From positions 62,001 to 126,000 of the forward strand of contig JAKSZP010018530.1 of assembly GCA_022478985.1 (NCBI GenBank): DNA of 64,000 bases, read 5' to 3'. Shown piece by piece: positions 11,596 through 21,894 of this stretch. The translations under genes and the position numbers were made by a program. The notes below the pieces were generated by a model. That model was not told the origin of the DNA and made no database searches. It worked only from the letters and a program-made list of their open reading frames with translations. The stretch is from Massospora cicadina. Lineage: Eukaryota > Entomophthoromycota > Entomophthoromycetes > Entomophthorales > Entomophthoraceae. How positions within the stretch are numbered: the stretch's first letter is position 1; every line of letters begins with the position of its first letter.

Positions 11596-11789
11596 TTTTA
11601 TAATTTTTATTCTTTATTACCCTCAATTCAGGGATGTTTATGCCTATGTTGCCTCTTGAGGGAGGGAGAATGAATTGCAGTAGGATTGCATAACCTATCA
11701 AAAACCCATGTGAGATCAGATGCTAGAGAGGGCTAGAACTACTCAAAACTAAGTTCATTGAGCAGATGCTGATCCCTGTGAGAAAGTGA
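11596..11789. other. Host sequence after LINE A, unassigned
   Basis: The LINE's right target duplication is followed by T-rich DNA. Then comes a purine run GAGGGAGGGAGAA at about 11660-11672, followed by TG, which could be a polypurine tract and LTR start of Gypsy II. No second LTR was found to prove this. Confidence 0.25.
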
Positions 11790-13240
11790 CTAGGGGAAGA
11801 GAAATCGAAATGTTAGAACACGCCAAAAGCAATACTCTGGAGTGAGGAGGGAAGCAACAGAGCAATAAGAGGCAGTCGGTGAATAACCCCTATTAATCCT
11901 GATATGGTACTGGAGCTGGAAGATTAGCCTTGAGCGATTGCCAATGGGCTTTGTCAAGAACACCAGACATATGGGCTGGCAGCAAAAAAGGGATACTAGA
12001 TGGGGTTGCCAAATCATGCCCCCTATTAAAGCCATCAGTGGAAGGTACCAATGAGATGCACCAGAAATAAGATAGTCATGCAAGGAGTGAATGGCTTCTT
12101 GCGAGAGATAACTACAAGCTTCTTAAAAGCTGAAGCAGAAAGAGCAATGAAAGTTGAGAGGCTGGAAGCTTTTTGGCCCAACTTCAAAGAACTTGGCTAG
12201 CAAAGCAAAGAGAATAAGCTGCAATGTCCTGATCTAGGATGTTCTCAAGATCAGAGGAGTTCAGAGCTATGGACAAAGCCTCAGTTACTTGTGTCCTTAA
12301 TTCTGCATAGGGAAGCTTAAAAATGTACACTGTTGCCAATGGTGAGTTTGGTAGCCTAGAAAGCTGTCTTATATTATTGACTGAGTCAGAAGAGGAAATC
12401 AATAGCAAGTCTGACCCAGTGAGGAAGGAACAATCAAGAGTGAAGGGCATTATTTTAGGAGGATCAATGATGATGTTAGGTGCATCTTTGAAAGGAGCCA
12501 GATTCAGGAGAGTTTTGAAATCTAACTCTGAAATTGATGAAGAGGAAGTATCAGCCATGAGTCATTTGAGACAATTGCTAGCCTGGTTTCAGCGGGGATG
12601 GTTACCATTTCTGATAATTCCAAGGAAGGACTAGCCACTGGTGCTAGACTAGGAGTATGAGTCTTGGAAGGACCATAGAAGAGTTCTGTTGCGCAGACTG
12701 ACTCATTTGCTGGAAGAGTTGAAGATCTTGATCAGAAAAATTGCTGAGCAGCTGTTGGTACCACAACTCGGAATTTGACATATGAGCTTGGCAGGAGGGG
12801 GATGTCAGACTTATATAGTAGATGACATTATGCACTCTACAATCAATTAAGCTCCAATTTTGGAGAAATTAATCTCAAAATCAATGGGATAAGCTCTCTC
12901 TAGAAAAGAATTAAGAATGGTATGAGCCAAGAGGTTATGAGAAGAAAATAATAAGTACAAACATAAATGAGCATTCTTAATTGGGCTGCAAAATGAACAT
13001 CAGCAGCAAGAGTCTCCTGTTGAGGATGAGGAGAAAATCAGGAAATTAAGGACGCCGGACCAAGAATCTTGAATATGACAGTGGGTCATATGCCCTGATG
13101 TGGGAAAACTGGATCCCAGGATTAAAATTGTCACAAGTAAATTGATCAGCCCAGCATGAAAGAAGATTTTGGGGACTGCGCTCTGAGTAGGCAGTAGTGA
13201 GGAGGAAGAGGAAGAGAGCCACATGCCAAAGGTCATCCTG
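11790..13240 (-). pseudogene. Element G: unrecognised gag-position protein
   Basis: Four - strand open segments (13236-13000, 12835-12644, 12558-12184, 12083-11790) lie downstream of a primer-binding site and LTR on the same strand, the usual place of gag. The clearest is 124 residues starting MADTSSSSISELDFKTLLNL and ending ENILDQDIAAYSLCFASQVL, acidic then hydrophobic with no zinc knuckle. A preceding segment reads AHTILNSFLERAYPIDFEINF. I do not recognise the family; the gag assignment is by position only. The element is cut off on its 3' side: no protease or RT is seen before LINE A. Confidence 0.4.
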
Positions 13241-13952
13241 AGCAGTGTTGAGTACTGGTGATCATACTACACTTGAGAAAATGAAGAATTTGACCAAGTT
13301 TCTGAAGTGGTGTTCTCCTGCCCCAGTCCTTTTCTCGCTGGAAATCTAGGCAAGAGGGGGATGTATTAAAATTTTTGTCCATATTCCCAGCTGGCTAGAT
13401 TACCTGGGATCTCTAGGGGATAATCCCCAAATGTGATGTGAGTTGAAAACTGGTTGACCCTGATTTTGGGGAAATATGTTCAGGGAATTTTAGATTATTT
13501 GCCTGGTCAGATCCATCAGGGATCAATCTGGACGAATACTTAAGATCTCACCGGGCAGAGTTGCCAACAAAATAGGGGCATCTGATAGTTGTTTAACTAT
13601 CTGGACCAATTGGGATCAGTCAGGTTTCATCACTGACTGATCAATAATCTAAGGAGTAAGTTGAGAGGCAAGTGATACTACCTGCAACTAGCAAATTGAT
13701 CAGTTGGTTCATGACCTGCCTTAATGGGTAACAAATCCCATTACCTAAGCAGGTCGCTTTCCAATTATGGTTGGCTCACTTAGATTGAGAGGAAAACGTT
13801 AGGGACACGTTTTCTGACTCTTTCCATTTTAGGTCTTGAGGATGTTTAATGATGGATCCTAGCCAGGATGGGGAAGACCATCGCTGCTGAGATGAGAATG
13901 GGTGATTCAATGGCAACAGCTGTCTTTTATTGAAGAGGTGTCAACCAAGGGT

Positions 13953-13970
13953 TGGGCGCCAAATCCCCCA
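13953..13970 (-). other. Primer-binding site of element G
   Basis: On the - strand TGGGGGATTTGGCGCCCA directly follows the candidate LTR. It begins with TGG, complementary to a tRNA 3'-CCA end, and TGGCGCC-type sites are common in LTR retroelements. The tRNA was not identified. Confidence 0.55.
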
Positions 13971-14380
13971 CTATAAATTCTCTAGAATTCACTAATAATA
14001 AAAAACAGAGTATACAGTAGATATCTCAGCTTAGTAAACTTTATCTGCATCCATTTTCTCTATTCTTTCTCAGGGATAATATTGATGTGTGAGATAATTA
14101 GGAGACTCTTTAAGGAAAAGAGTAAGGATCTGAGTGGGGATCCAGAGAAGAAGCGGAATCAGGTAAAGGGATTGCTGCTGACTGTGTGTCAAACCAGAAA
14201 AACTGTAAACAGGAATCTAAGTTTAGATCATGTGAGATGGTACAAGGGAATGAATTGCTAATTCAATTCATCACAAGTATTTTGAGCGGTAATACTGGCT
14301 GAGCATTGGGCTGAGATCTAGGACTTCCATTCAACTATAGATAATAGTCATCATATTATTATCAAACGATTATATTAACA
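13971..14380 (-). repeat. Candidate 5' LTR of element G
   Basis: The stretch lies between the primer-binding site and Gypsy F RT sequence. On the - strand it begins TGTTAATATAATCG and ends GAATTTATAG. No partner LTR is in the window, so the outer edge is inferred from where Gypsy F coding resumes. Confidence 0.4.
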
Positions 14381-14389
14381 ACTATACAA

Positions 14390-14970
14390 CGCAGAAAAAT
14401 TTCATAAAAACCAAAGCCTGTGCAAGTAATAAGTTTATAGGGGTTGTTGGCCAAAAATAATCAGACCTATAAATTTTTACAAAAGGTCAGCACTAAATCC
14501 CGTAAAATACCATCCATAGCCCTTTGGAAAGTTGCAGGGGCGTTTCTCACCCTTGCAGCATACGTTTTGGTTCAAATAAACCCTAAATGGTATTAAGGCA
14601 CATTTAGCTTGGTCTTCTAGGGATAACTCAATTTGCCAGTATCTAATAGCTAAGTCCATTGCCAAAAAATAAGTTGAGCAGTTAACAACTGAAGGGAATC
14701 ATTAATCCATGTTAAAGGCTAAGATCTTGTTAAGTGATGGCATTTAATCTATGATAATCCATTACCACCTGATGGGAACCATCCTTTTTCTTAATCAGCA
14801 GCAACGGAGAGGCCCAAGAACTGTTGGATGGCTTTTATAATCCAGCCTCCAAAAGTTAATGCAATTCTTTGGTAACCTGGGCTTCCTCCACTTTGGACAT
14901 ACTATAGGGCTTCGCACAAATAGGAAGGTGATTGCCAGTTTCAACGGAGTGCATTATTCCTTTCATTTTA
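14390..14970 (-). pseudogene. Gypsy F: N-terminal half of reverse transcriptase
   Basis: Reading down the - strand: GIMHSVETGNHLPICAKPYSM, KVEEAQVTKELHKLLEAGLIK, then AADEEKGW in the place of the usual KKKDG, a decayed fingers region, and DLAIRYWQIELSLEDQAKCALIPF, equivalent to the Ty3/Gypsy 'DL.SGYWQ' motif with its catalytic Asp. The YxDD box is absent because the element stops at the LTR of G, which suggests G inserted here or deleted the rest. Several frame changes are needed. Confidence 0.75.
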
Positions 14971-15652
14971 CCAAAATCATAAGTATGCTTGATAAAATTA
15001 TTGGAGTATTCTTCTAATAATAAAGGTACTTGTTTCTCCTGTTCTTTAGTGAGGTGTTTCTCTATTCAGGTCCCACAGTAAGAATTTTCTGATAATTTCC
15101 AGCACAAAGTCTTGTAAGCTTCCAAAATGTTTAACGTCATAGATTCAAGGTATGGGTAATAACTTGACATAAGCAATTGGATGTTTTTGACCTACCATTT
15201 TTGGATTATTTGGTCAAATTAACCAATAAAACAGGTAACGATCCAGAATAAGAATAATCCAATACCCTGGGTCAAGGCAAGAGCTCTTTAGCAAAAGGGT
15301 TGAAAATGCCTTGGACCTGTAACAAATGTCCTTTGGGAATAGAAAAATGTAAAAATTAGTAAAAATTACCTGAGATTTTAGCGGAATGATTAAATTCTCA
15401 GGGAAGAAACAGGCATTCCTTTTTCTATGTATGCCATTGTAGGGGGTAATTTTACTCAAAGGTCTCCAACATGGTATTGAATGGGATAAAGCCCTTTTTG
15501 ACCTCTCTAGCAGACATAACTAACATCTAGTATGAGCATATTTGGATAAAAGCAATGGAGCTCTATACCCCAAAAGGGATAGAGAAGAGTTGGGTAAATA
15601 ATAATTCCATTGAATTACTGCAAAATTTGAGTTTCCAAAAGTAGGTCATAAC
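14971..15652 (-). pseudogene. Gypsy F: protease-RT linker
   Basis: A - strand open segment of 81 residues (15459-15214) and shorter ones on either side bridge the protease and the RT. There is no enzyme motif. The position and length match the linker of Ty3/Gypsy pol. Confidence 0.4.
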
Positions 15653-15880
15653 TCAAGTGGTAAGGACAATAGCAGGGATTGTAAAAGTTAACTTCCCAAT
15701 TTTAAGAGGAAGTGAAAAGGAGGCTCTAATTGACAGAGTACTCTGAGGTCCTGCAGTATCATATTCTTCATAATGAGAAATATTGGGCATTAATCTTATC
15801 TGCTTGATCAATTTTGACGAGACAACCTTCACCAAAGATCCAGTGTCAATGATAGCTTTGGCGTTGACTTGATTCACTCA
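15653..15880 (-). pseudogene. Gypsy F: aspartic protease
   Basis: A 74-residue open segment reads VNAKAIIDTGSLVKVVSSKLIKQI, with the catalytic D-T-G intact, then a Y-TAGP stretch and FSLPLKIGKLTFTIPAIVL, matching the retropepsin of the other Gypsy elements here (AYSSLPL...PAIVL). It would cleave the polyprotein. It is followed downstream by the linker and RT of the same strand. Confidence 0.75.
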
Positions 15881-16069
15881 AAAGTCAATATGGGTGATGG
15901 TACTTCCAAAATGATATGATAAAGCAACAAGGAGGGCAACGAATAAAAAGAATGTTCATTTAAATTATACTCTACAGGGCTCTGATGGTCCTGTTGCATA
16001 CTCATATATTTACAAGGTGAAAAATCCTATTGGTATTATCTCTCTTCTTTTTCATCAGCTTCTTTTTTA

Positions 16070-18055
16070 TAACAGTAGTCCTCAGTATGTAAATATCGGT
16101 GACAGTAATTATACTGATCACTCTAACATTCTCAGGCACAGAGTGAACTTTAGGGTGACTAGGTCTTGGAGCGTTGTAAACTACAGTTTTTCAGAAAATT
16201 GAGGAGGCAATTCTAACAAGGCCTCCTATATGTCTAAAATATTTCTGAAGTTTTTTTACGCTGATATGTTAATTTGAAACTGAGTCCTAAAAGTAAAAGC
16301 AGACATAACTGCAGGAATGACATCATCCAAATTTAACTGACCACATGCTACCAAAGTCTGAGCTTCCCAATAAGCTGATGAGCAAAGTCTTTATTTATTC
16401 ATTTTGGTGGGGCTGTATACCCATAAAAGCCTGTTTCTGTAAGGATAAGGTTTGCTCACTCCCAAATTCTTTGATTAACGCTTCTTTGACCTGTGACCAA
16501 GTAGAGCAAGTCATCAAGTGGGGTAACATGATATCCTGGGCCAATCAAGTAAGGCAATTAGGCTAGTAATTCATCTTTTGGTTGTGTGGCCTCACTTAGA
16601 GACTTCTCATATAGATAGAGGAAGAAGATAATTCTGCCTTCCCCAGGAGAGTATTTATCTTTTAACACAGATATAAACTCATTGGAGCATTGGCTGGCAA
16701 CTCATGCACTCCAGGTTGTTCTGATTGAGTGGAGACATAAGAGTTAAAATCTGAGTCTTGGGATGAAAATTGAGGATAAGAGCCAACTACCTTGGTATGG
16801 ATTTCGCTAATATGACAATTCAGATCAGCATGCCCCACTTTCTCATACAACCTGCAAAATAACTCATAAATCTGCTCCTGCTGTGCATTTTACTTAAGTT
16901 CCAATGTTTTAATTTTTCTCTTGGAGCATCACTCTTTTGATTCATAAGCTTGTATCAAGACGTCAGTGTCCTTGTCCCATTTACACAGATTATTCAATTC
17001 GTCAGATAAAGACTGAAGTGACAAGAGAGGGTCAATTGGTACATAATTGGGGGTTAAGTTACACTCCTTTGACACTATATAAAATTGCTAATGTAAGCGG
17101 TCCATATTACATAATAAAGAGTCAATTTGGAAAAGGGATCCTGAATGCTCATCAGCATCTGGTGGTCCTGAGTTTATCTGCGCCTGGCAGTCCGCATGGC
17201 CCTTCAACCCCTGGGGGTCCACAAGGTCCATCAGCGCCTGGAGATCCACGTGGCCCTTCACCCCCAGGTGGCCCACGAGGTCCTTCAAGCCCAGGAGGAC
17301 CCATAGTTCTAGAGGTTTTCTCTGTTTCATTGATTTAATAAAATTCATGAGTACAATTTCTCCAATTGAAAGATTTGGGTTTTTATCTCCTCTTCCATCA
17401 ATTGAAAACACTTTGAAAGTTGGGAATATTCTCTATCCATTCTCTCTGTGTTTCATGGACTTGCTTCAAGAACTGTAAATCAACAAAACTAGACATCACA
17501 TGATTAAGCTGAATAAGCTGTTGATGTACTTCATGGAGAAGAATACAATTGCTAATGATGGCATCATGATTATCCCAGCTGAACTCAGAGGTGGACTTGA
17601 AAAACTCAGAAACATAATTATTCAAGGGTTGGAGTTCTAGTAAATTAAGCATCCCTTAATGATGCATTCCTAATACTGATAATAAATGGTATAAAGTAGG
17701 GTGTAAAAGTTGGTGCAAATATTGCTTGGTACCAATTCCTGGCATTTGAGATGTTTGCAATGCTTCCCTCAAGATAGAGGGTACATTATTAGTTTGATAT
17801 CAAGTGGAACAGACTCCAGAAATTAGGACACCCTCAAGAATTTGATTAATAATATTTTATAAAAGCTCATGCTGTATTTGAAAGTTTGTGGTAAAGCTTA
17901 AGTTTGATCTGTAAAACTCCAAGGTGCAATGAAATCCAACGTGGAAGGTACTATTGGGATTTTGGTTCTAGTTGAACTGCCCTAACATAATATACAGCCT
18001 TGCTCATTTTCTTGGGCTTCTTCAGGCAAAAAACGAGAATCCATTGTAGTGATTG
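16070..18055 (-). pseudogene. Gypsy F: gag with capsid, zinc knuckle and collagen-like insert
   Basis: It probably starts at MSITTMDSRFLPEEAQENE, about 35 nt after the primer-binding site. An N-terminal region follows with LNLLELQPLNNYVSEFFKS (17652-17398). The collagen-like Gly-X-Y stretch lies at 17301-17176. Next come a spacer (16850-16662), then the capsid-like VKEALIKEFG, SLQKQAFMGIQP (about 16530-16400). Near 16075-16115 a weak CCHC-type knuckle reads NYCHRYLHTEDYCYKK. Gag would form the particle and bind RNA. At least six stops or frameshifts break the frame. The element is on the same strand as the F protease and RT, in the order gag-protease-RT. Confidence 0.65.
17176..17301 (-). repeat. 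Collagen-like Gly-X-Y repeat within Gypsy F gag
   Basis: Read on the - strand from an ATG at 17304, 14 uninterrupted triplets follow: GPP GLE GPR GPP GGE, then GPR GSP GAD GPC, then GPP GVE GPC GLP GAD, and finally Lys. Proline is frequent in the X and Y positions, and acidic and basic residues alternate, as in triple-helix domains. The DNA is a 27-bp tandem repeat (three triplets per unit). One frame change near 17310 separates it from the upstream gag frame. Such domains trimerise; any role in the particle is inference. Confidence 0.7.
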
Positions 18056-18087
18056 ACATCTTCACTGGTGCGTAACTCAGAGTGCCC

Positions 18088-18104
18088 CCTGTAGTGAACA
18101 ACAC
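18088..18104 (-). other. Primer-binding site of Gypsy F
   Basis: The - strand TGTTGTTCACTACAGGGGGC matches TGGTGCTCACTACAGGGGGC of element H apart from two substitutions and a missing base. Both lie between LTR and gag, so they mark the priming site. Confidence 0.55.
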
Positions 18105-18140
18105 TCTGAAAGTTTTAAACTGCACTTCCAAATTGGCAGG
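18105..18140 (-). repeat. Gypsy F LTR/leader fragment, 3' side of LINE B
   Basis: The sequence just outside the F primer-binding site should be the end of the 5' LTR. It is interrupted by LINE B and would resume at 23445. The outer LTR limit could not be found, as no partner LTR is in the window. Confidence 0.4.
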
Positions 18141-18155
18141 TTTTCTCTCAAAGTT
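18141..18155 (-). repeat. Target-site duplication of LINE B
   Basis: TTTTCTCTCAAAGTT occurs here and again at 23430-23444, a perfect 15-bp pair that fixes the two ends of LINE B. Confidence 0.9.
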
Positions 18156-18219
18156 TAAATTTAAATTTATTGCGGGGAAGGCCGACCATGGGACGGACAC
18201 TTCTGAATATGACTCAGAC

Positions 18220-21200
18220 GAGACAAAACTTAGTACCAGGTGAAGCACCGAGAGAAGCGATGCTATCTCTTGTTGCCAGCGGGAACGCCACTTATGGGAA
18301 GGGGAGGGAACGTGTGTAGGGGGCGTAGCCACTATTGAGCACGTGTGGAGGAAGGGGTCTGATTTGATGAACCAGACTGGGAACCAGGAGGAGACCAGCT
18401 GCCGGCGACGTGGTGGGAGATATCCAAACATCCACGCTTGAAAGTGATCCACCAAATGAGACCGGAATCTGTGGACAGCTTCAGGGAGGGTGGGGATGGA
18501 TCCGGCGATGGCATCCAAGACAATCGTGTGGATAGTCCACATGGCGATTGCAACCACCAGAGCACGAAGGGAGGGTGGGAGGGGGAGGCCATTGATGAAG
18601 CAAACATATCTCTTGACAGACTGAAGGGATGTGTTTGATCCTGGCCTAGCAGACGTTGGACTTCGCGCCATATTACTTTAGAGGTGGGGCACTTCTCCAG
18701 GCGGTGGAACAGGTTCCATACTGGCCACACACGACACAGGATGAGTGTAAAGCATTAGAGCGCTCAGCTGTACGATAAACCCGCCTCAGGCAGCGCCACA
18801 CATGGGAGCGGACTTGAGGCTGCAACAGAGGATGGTGTGCGTATTTCCAGATAGTCTTTTGGGTCTCAGTGGAATAAGGGATGTCCATCATGTCCAGGTA
18901 GTCCACCCTGGATAGGACTTGGGGTCGAATGGGGATCACGCCATCATGGATGGGTAGCCCCTGTACCTCTTGTGTGAACTGAGGAGAGGGGCGGCCTCTT
19001 TGGGTTGTATGTCCACTAATATGAATTCTCCACTCTGCACTTCGCATGGAGAGTAGGATTCGGTTGTAGTGGGTTTTGGTCCCGTGAGGACCTGTGACTG
19101 ATGTGTGTGATGCGAGGTATTTCATCAGGGAGTGGGGGTTTGATGGATTGTTGAGGCCCAAGGCTCAGGAGAAGTTGGAGCGGGCCGCGCGGGACCAGTG
19201 TTGGGATGGGAGTGTAGGAGCAGTGATGGCCACAATCCAGGTGCCTAGGATCTTGGCGGCATGGGCTTTGAAGTCAAGTAGGCCCATGCCACCATGATGA
19301 TGAGGGCCAAACAAGACCTCTAGCCGTACTGGTGGAGGGCGGCCTGACCAAAGCCAACCTTGTAGCAAAGCATACAGGGATTTGAAGAAGCTTGGGGAGA
19401 AGGGGATGACGTGGGCTCCAAACCAGACTTTGGATAGGAGCATAGAGTTGGAAAGAACAACCCTGCCAGTGAGGGTATTAGGGTGGGCTCTGAGAGAGAG
19501 GCGATTCGCTTCGTCACGTTGTCCAGTATATGGCCCTCCATTACTGCTGACGCATATCCTCCTGCCTCCAACCACACGCCCAGATGGCGTACCGGTCCTA
19601 TGGTAGGTCGCGGCACAAAGGGGAGCACCAGTGGAGCGGTGTGTTTTGAGTTAGTAAGGCGTGGATGTGGGCGAGCAGATGGGCCAGGTTGATAACTACT
19701 TGCTGGGGCCCAGCAGTTCTTAAACTGACCAAGGAGGATGATTTCGGTTTTGGAGGCGTTCAGTGCCGCATTGCTTACCCGGGAATATTCCTGGATGAGG
19801 GCTTCAAGCGCGCGTGCATCTTTGTTATTAGACACCCCCACCACGCAATCATCTGCAAATGCCATCATCTTGACTGGGGTTTAGCCTGGCACATGGACCC
19901 CAGTGAGTTGGGCATTCATTTCGCAGTAGTGGGTCAAGGCTGAAGTTGTATAAGAGTGGGCTCAGGGGGTCCCCTTGTTGCAGGCCCCTTTGAGGATGGA
20001 CTACTTCCATTAGGAAACCTGGGCCGCGCACAGCCATTGTTGCAGATTCCGTGAGCAGCATCACCCAGTTAATGAAGCGGGGAGGTAGGCGGAATTGTTG
20101 GAGGCAGGCCCTAAGGTATTCCCAGTTTACTCTATAATAGGCCTTTTGTTGGTCCAAGAATACAAGTGCCCCAGAGGCTGTGAACTGACACACATTAGCC
20201 ACAGAGTGCACGTTATCCCAAATCGACCTTCTGGGGATGAAACCAAATTGTTCTGGAGAGATGGTGGCAGATGCTACAGTCCCTAAACGGTTAGCCATGA
20301 TTTTTGTTAAAATTTTGGTGTCTGTGTTTGTTAGAGAAATGGGGCGCCAGTTGGCTAAGTCTAGCCTATCCCCTTTCTTTAAGAGTGTGACTGTAAAAGA
20401 CTCATGTCCTCCTGGTAGGAGGCGCGTTTCCAACAGGCTTTGGTTGAGTGAGGCTAGCAGCAATGGGGATATATATTTAAAATATTTTTTGTAGAACTCA
20501 TATGGAATGCCATCTGGGCCTGGGCATTTTCGGTTTGGCGCACCATGAATGGTAGTCCATAATTCGTTCAGAGTAATTAAATTCATTATTTCTGGGTATC
20601 AGAAAATGGTGCGGATATGAGCTCTGTTGAGAAATTCCGCCATTTCAGTCAGCTGAACTGGTTCAGCTCAGTATATCTTGGAGTAATATCTTTGCGTTTT
20701 GATTGCCACTTCAGCCGGTGTGTCCACAATAGAATTATCTGATCTTCGCACCTGTGTGCAGGCCACACTCTGGCATGGTGCAAATTTTTTTTTGAAGAAG
20801 TATGCGGTGCACTTGTCGCCTTTAGTGATGCGTGTAGCCCTGTATTGGACACAAACCCGATGTTTGTGTTGCCTTTCAAGTGCGTTGAGGTGGGCTGCTG
20901 CCTCCGCCCACTTCTGGCCCCATGCAGGGCTATATCCTGAGGCTGGAATGTTGGACTCCAAGTGGGCCAATTCTGCCAGCATGCGCAATATAACTGCTGA
21001 TGTGGCTCGCGAGCATCTGGATGAGAGATGGCGATAGTGGCGGATGGTGTCTTCTTTGAAAGTTGCCCATGTGGAAATGGGGTCCGCGCAAAACGGTGCA
21101 ACAAACAATTTTGCCAAAGTTGCCTCTTCCACCCACGTGGAAAATCCTGGCGACGCAAGCTCTGGGGGGCAGATTTTGCACCAATGTGGGGCCTTTGCAA

Positions 21201-21894
21201 CTGTGATGGGTAAGTGGTATGTTATCAGGACCAGTTGGTGGTCGGAGAATTCCTTTTCATTGTTTTGAAGTGGGAGATGTGGGGTTGGAATTTCGCCGGC
21301 ACTAGAATAAGGTCAATATGGGTCATGGACCTTAATTGGCCGTTGTGGTCATGGGGACGCGTCATGTTTTTGAGCAGTGGGTCATGTCGTGGCAGCGCAT
21401 CCATTAACCCAAGGGTGGCTTTTAGAACGCGTAGTTCTACATGACCCTGTGGGGCGTGGGGTGAGGGTGGCCACCGGTCCATTGGTGAGGTTAGCCAACA
21501 GTTAATGTCGCCAATCAGGAAAGAATTGGGGGGTAGCAGGAGGGATTTGACCAATGAGAAAATTCCTGACGCTCTTGTGCACCATTTGGGGCGTAAATGT
21601 TGACGATTGTGTGTGCAACATTGGCCCATGAGAAGGTGACAACGAGCACTTGGTCATTTAGGAATGTTTCTGAAGATGTAAATTTGAAAAAATTGTTTTT
21701 CCAAATTAGCACCCCACAGTGCTTCGACCAAAAGGATAGGGATGGTAGGAGCATTGTTTTCCAAGCATCCTCAGAACCTCATGGACAGTGGGTTTCCTGG
21801 ATGGCCAGGATATCCACGGGTAAATTATTTTGTAAAAAACTCAGTTTCCTAGCCCAGGATGGGGAGGCCTTGAGTTCGACAATATTCAGCATCC
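18220..21894 (-). pseudogene. LINE B ORF2 (endonuclease, RT, zf-RVT-like), broken
   Basis: The endonuclease (about 21890-21230) shows VNIYAPNGAQE, FLIGDINCWL and MTHIDLILVPAKF. A middle region (21132-20668) has no known motif. The RT (20586-19849) reads CPGPDGIPYEFYKKYFKYI, RPISLTNTDTKILTKIMANRL, FGFIPRRSIWDNVHSVANV, FLDQQKAYYRVNWEYL (motif A; KAYYRV where relatives have KAYDRV), QQGDPLSPLLYNFSLDPLL and MMAFADDCVVGVSNNKD, with the FADD box intact at 19848-19859. The C-terminal part (19161-18220) has the CVVCGQYGT...CP motif. The stop is lost, so the frame runs on to 17982 in Gypsy F. Frameshifts lie near 21500, 21130, 20600, 19320 and 18700. Confidence 0.85.

Noticed and set aside
17160..17310. 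CRISPR-like array
   Set aside because: The 27-bp repeat has no spacers; units are contiguous and imperfect and encode Gly-X-Y triplets.
16937..17338. A + strand 133-residue open frame with a Gly/Pro-rich collagen-like stretch
   Set aside because: The Gly-X-Y pattern in this direction is the mirror of the same 27-bp repeat. The - strand carries the gag, protease and RT of Gypsy F, so the - strand reading is preferred.
18438..18638. Small + strand open frames opposite the LINE ORF2 C-terminus, seen in B, C and D
   Set aside because: Conserved only because the opposite strand is conserved; no start context or motif.
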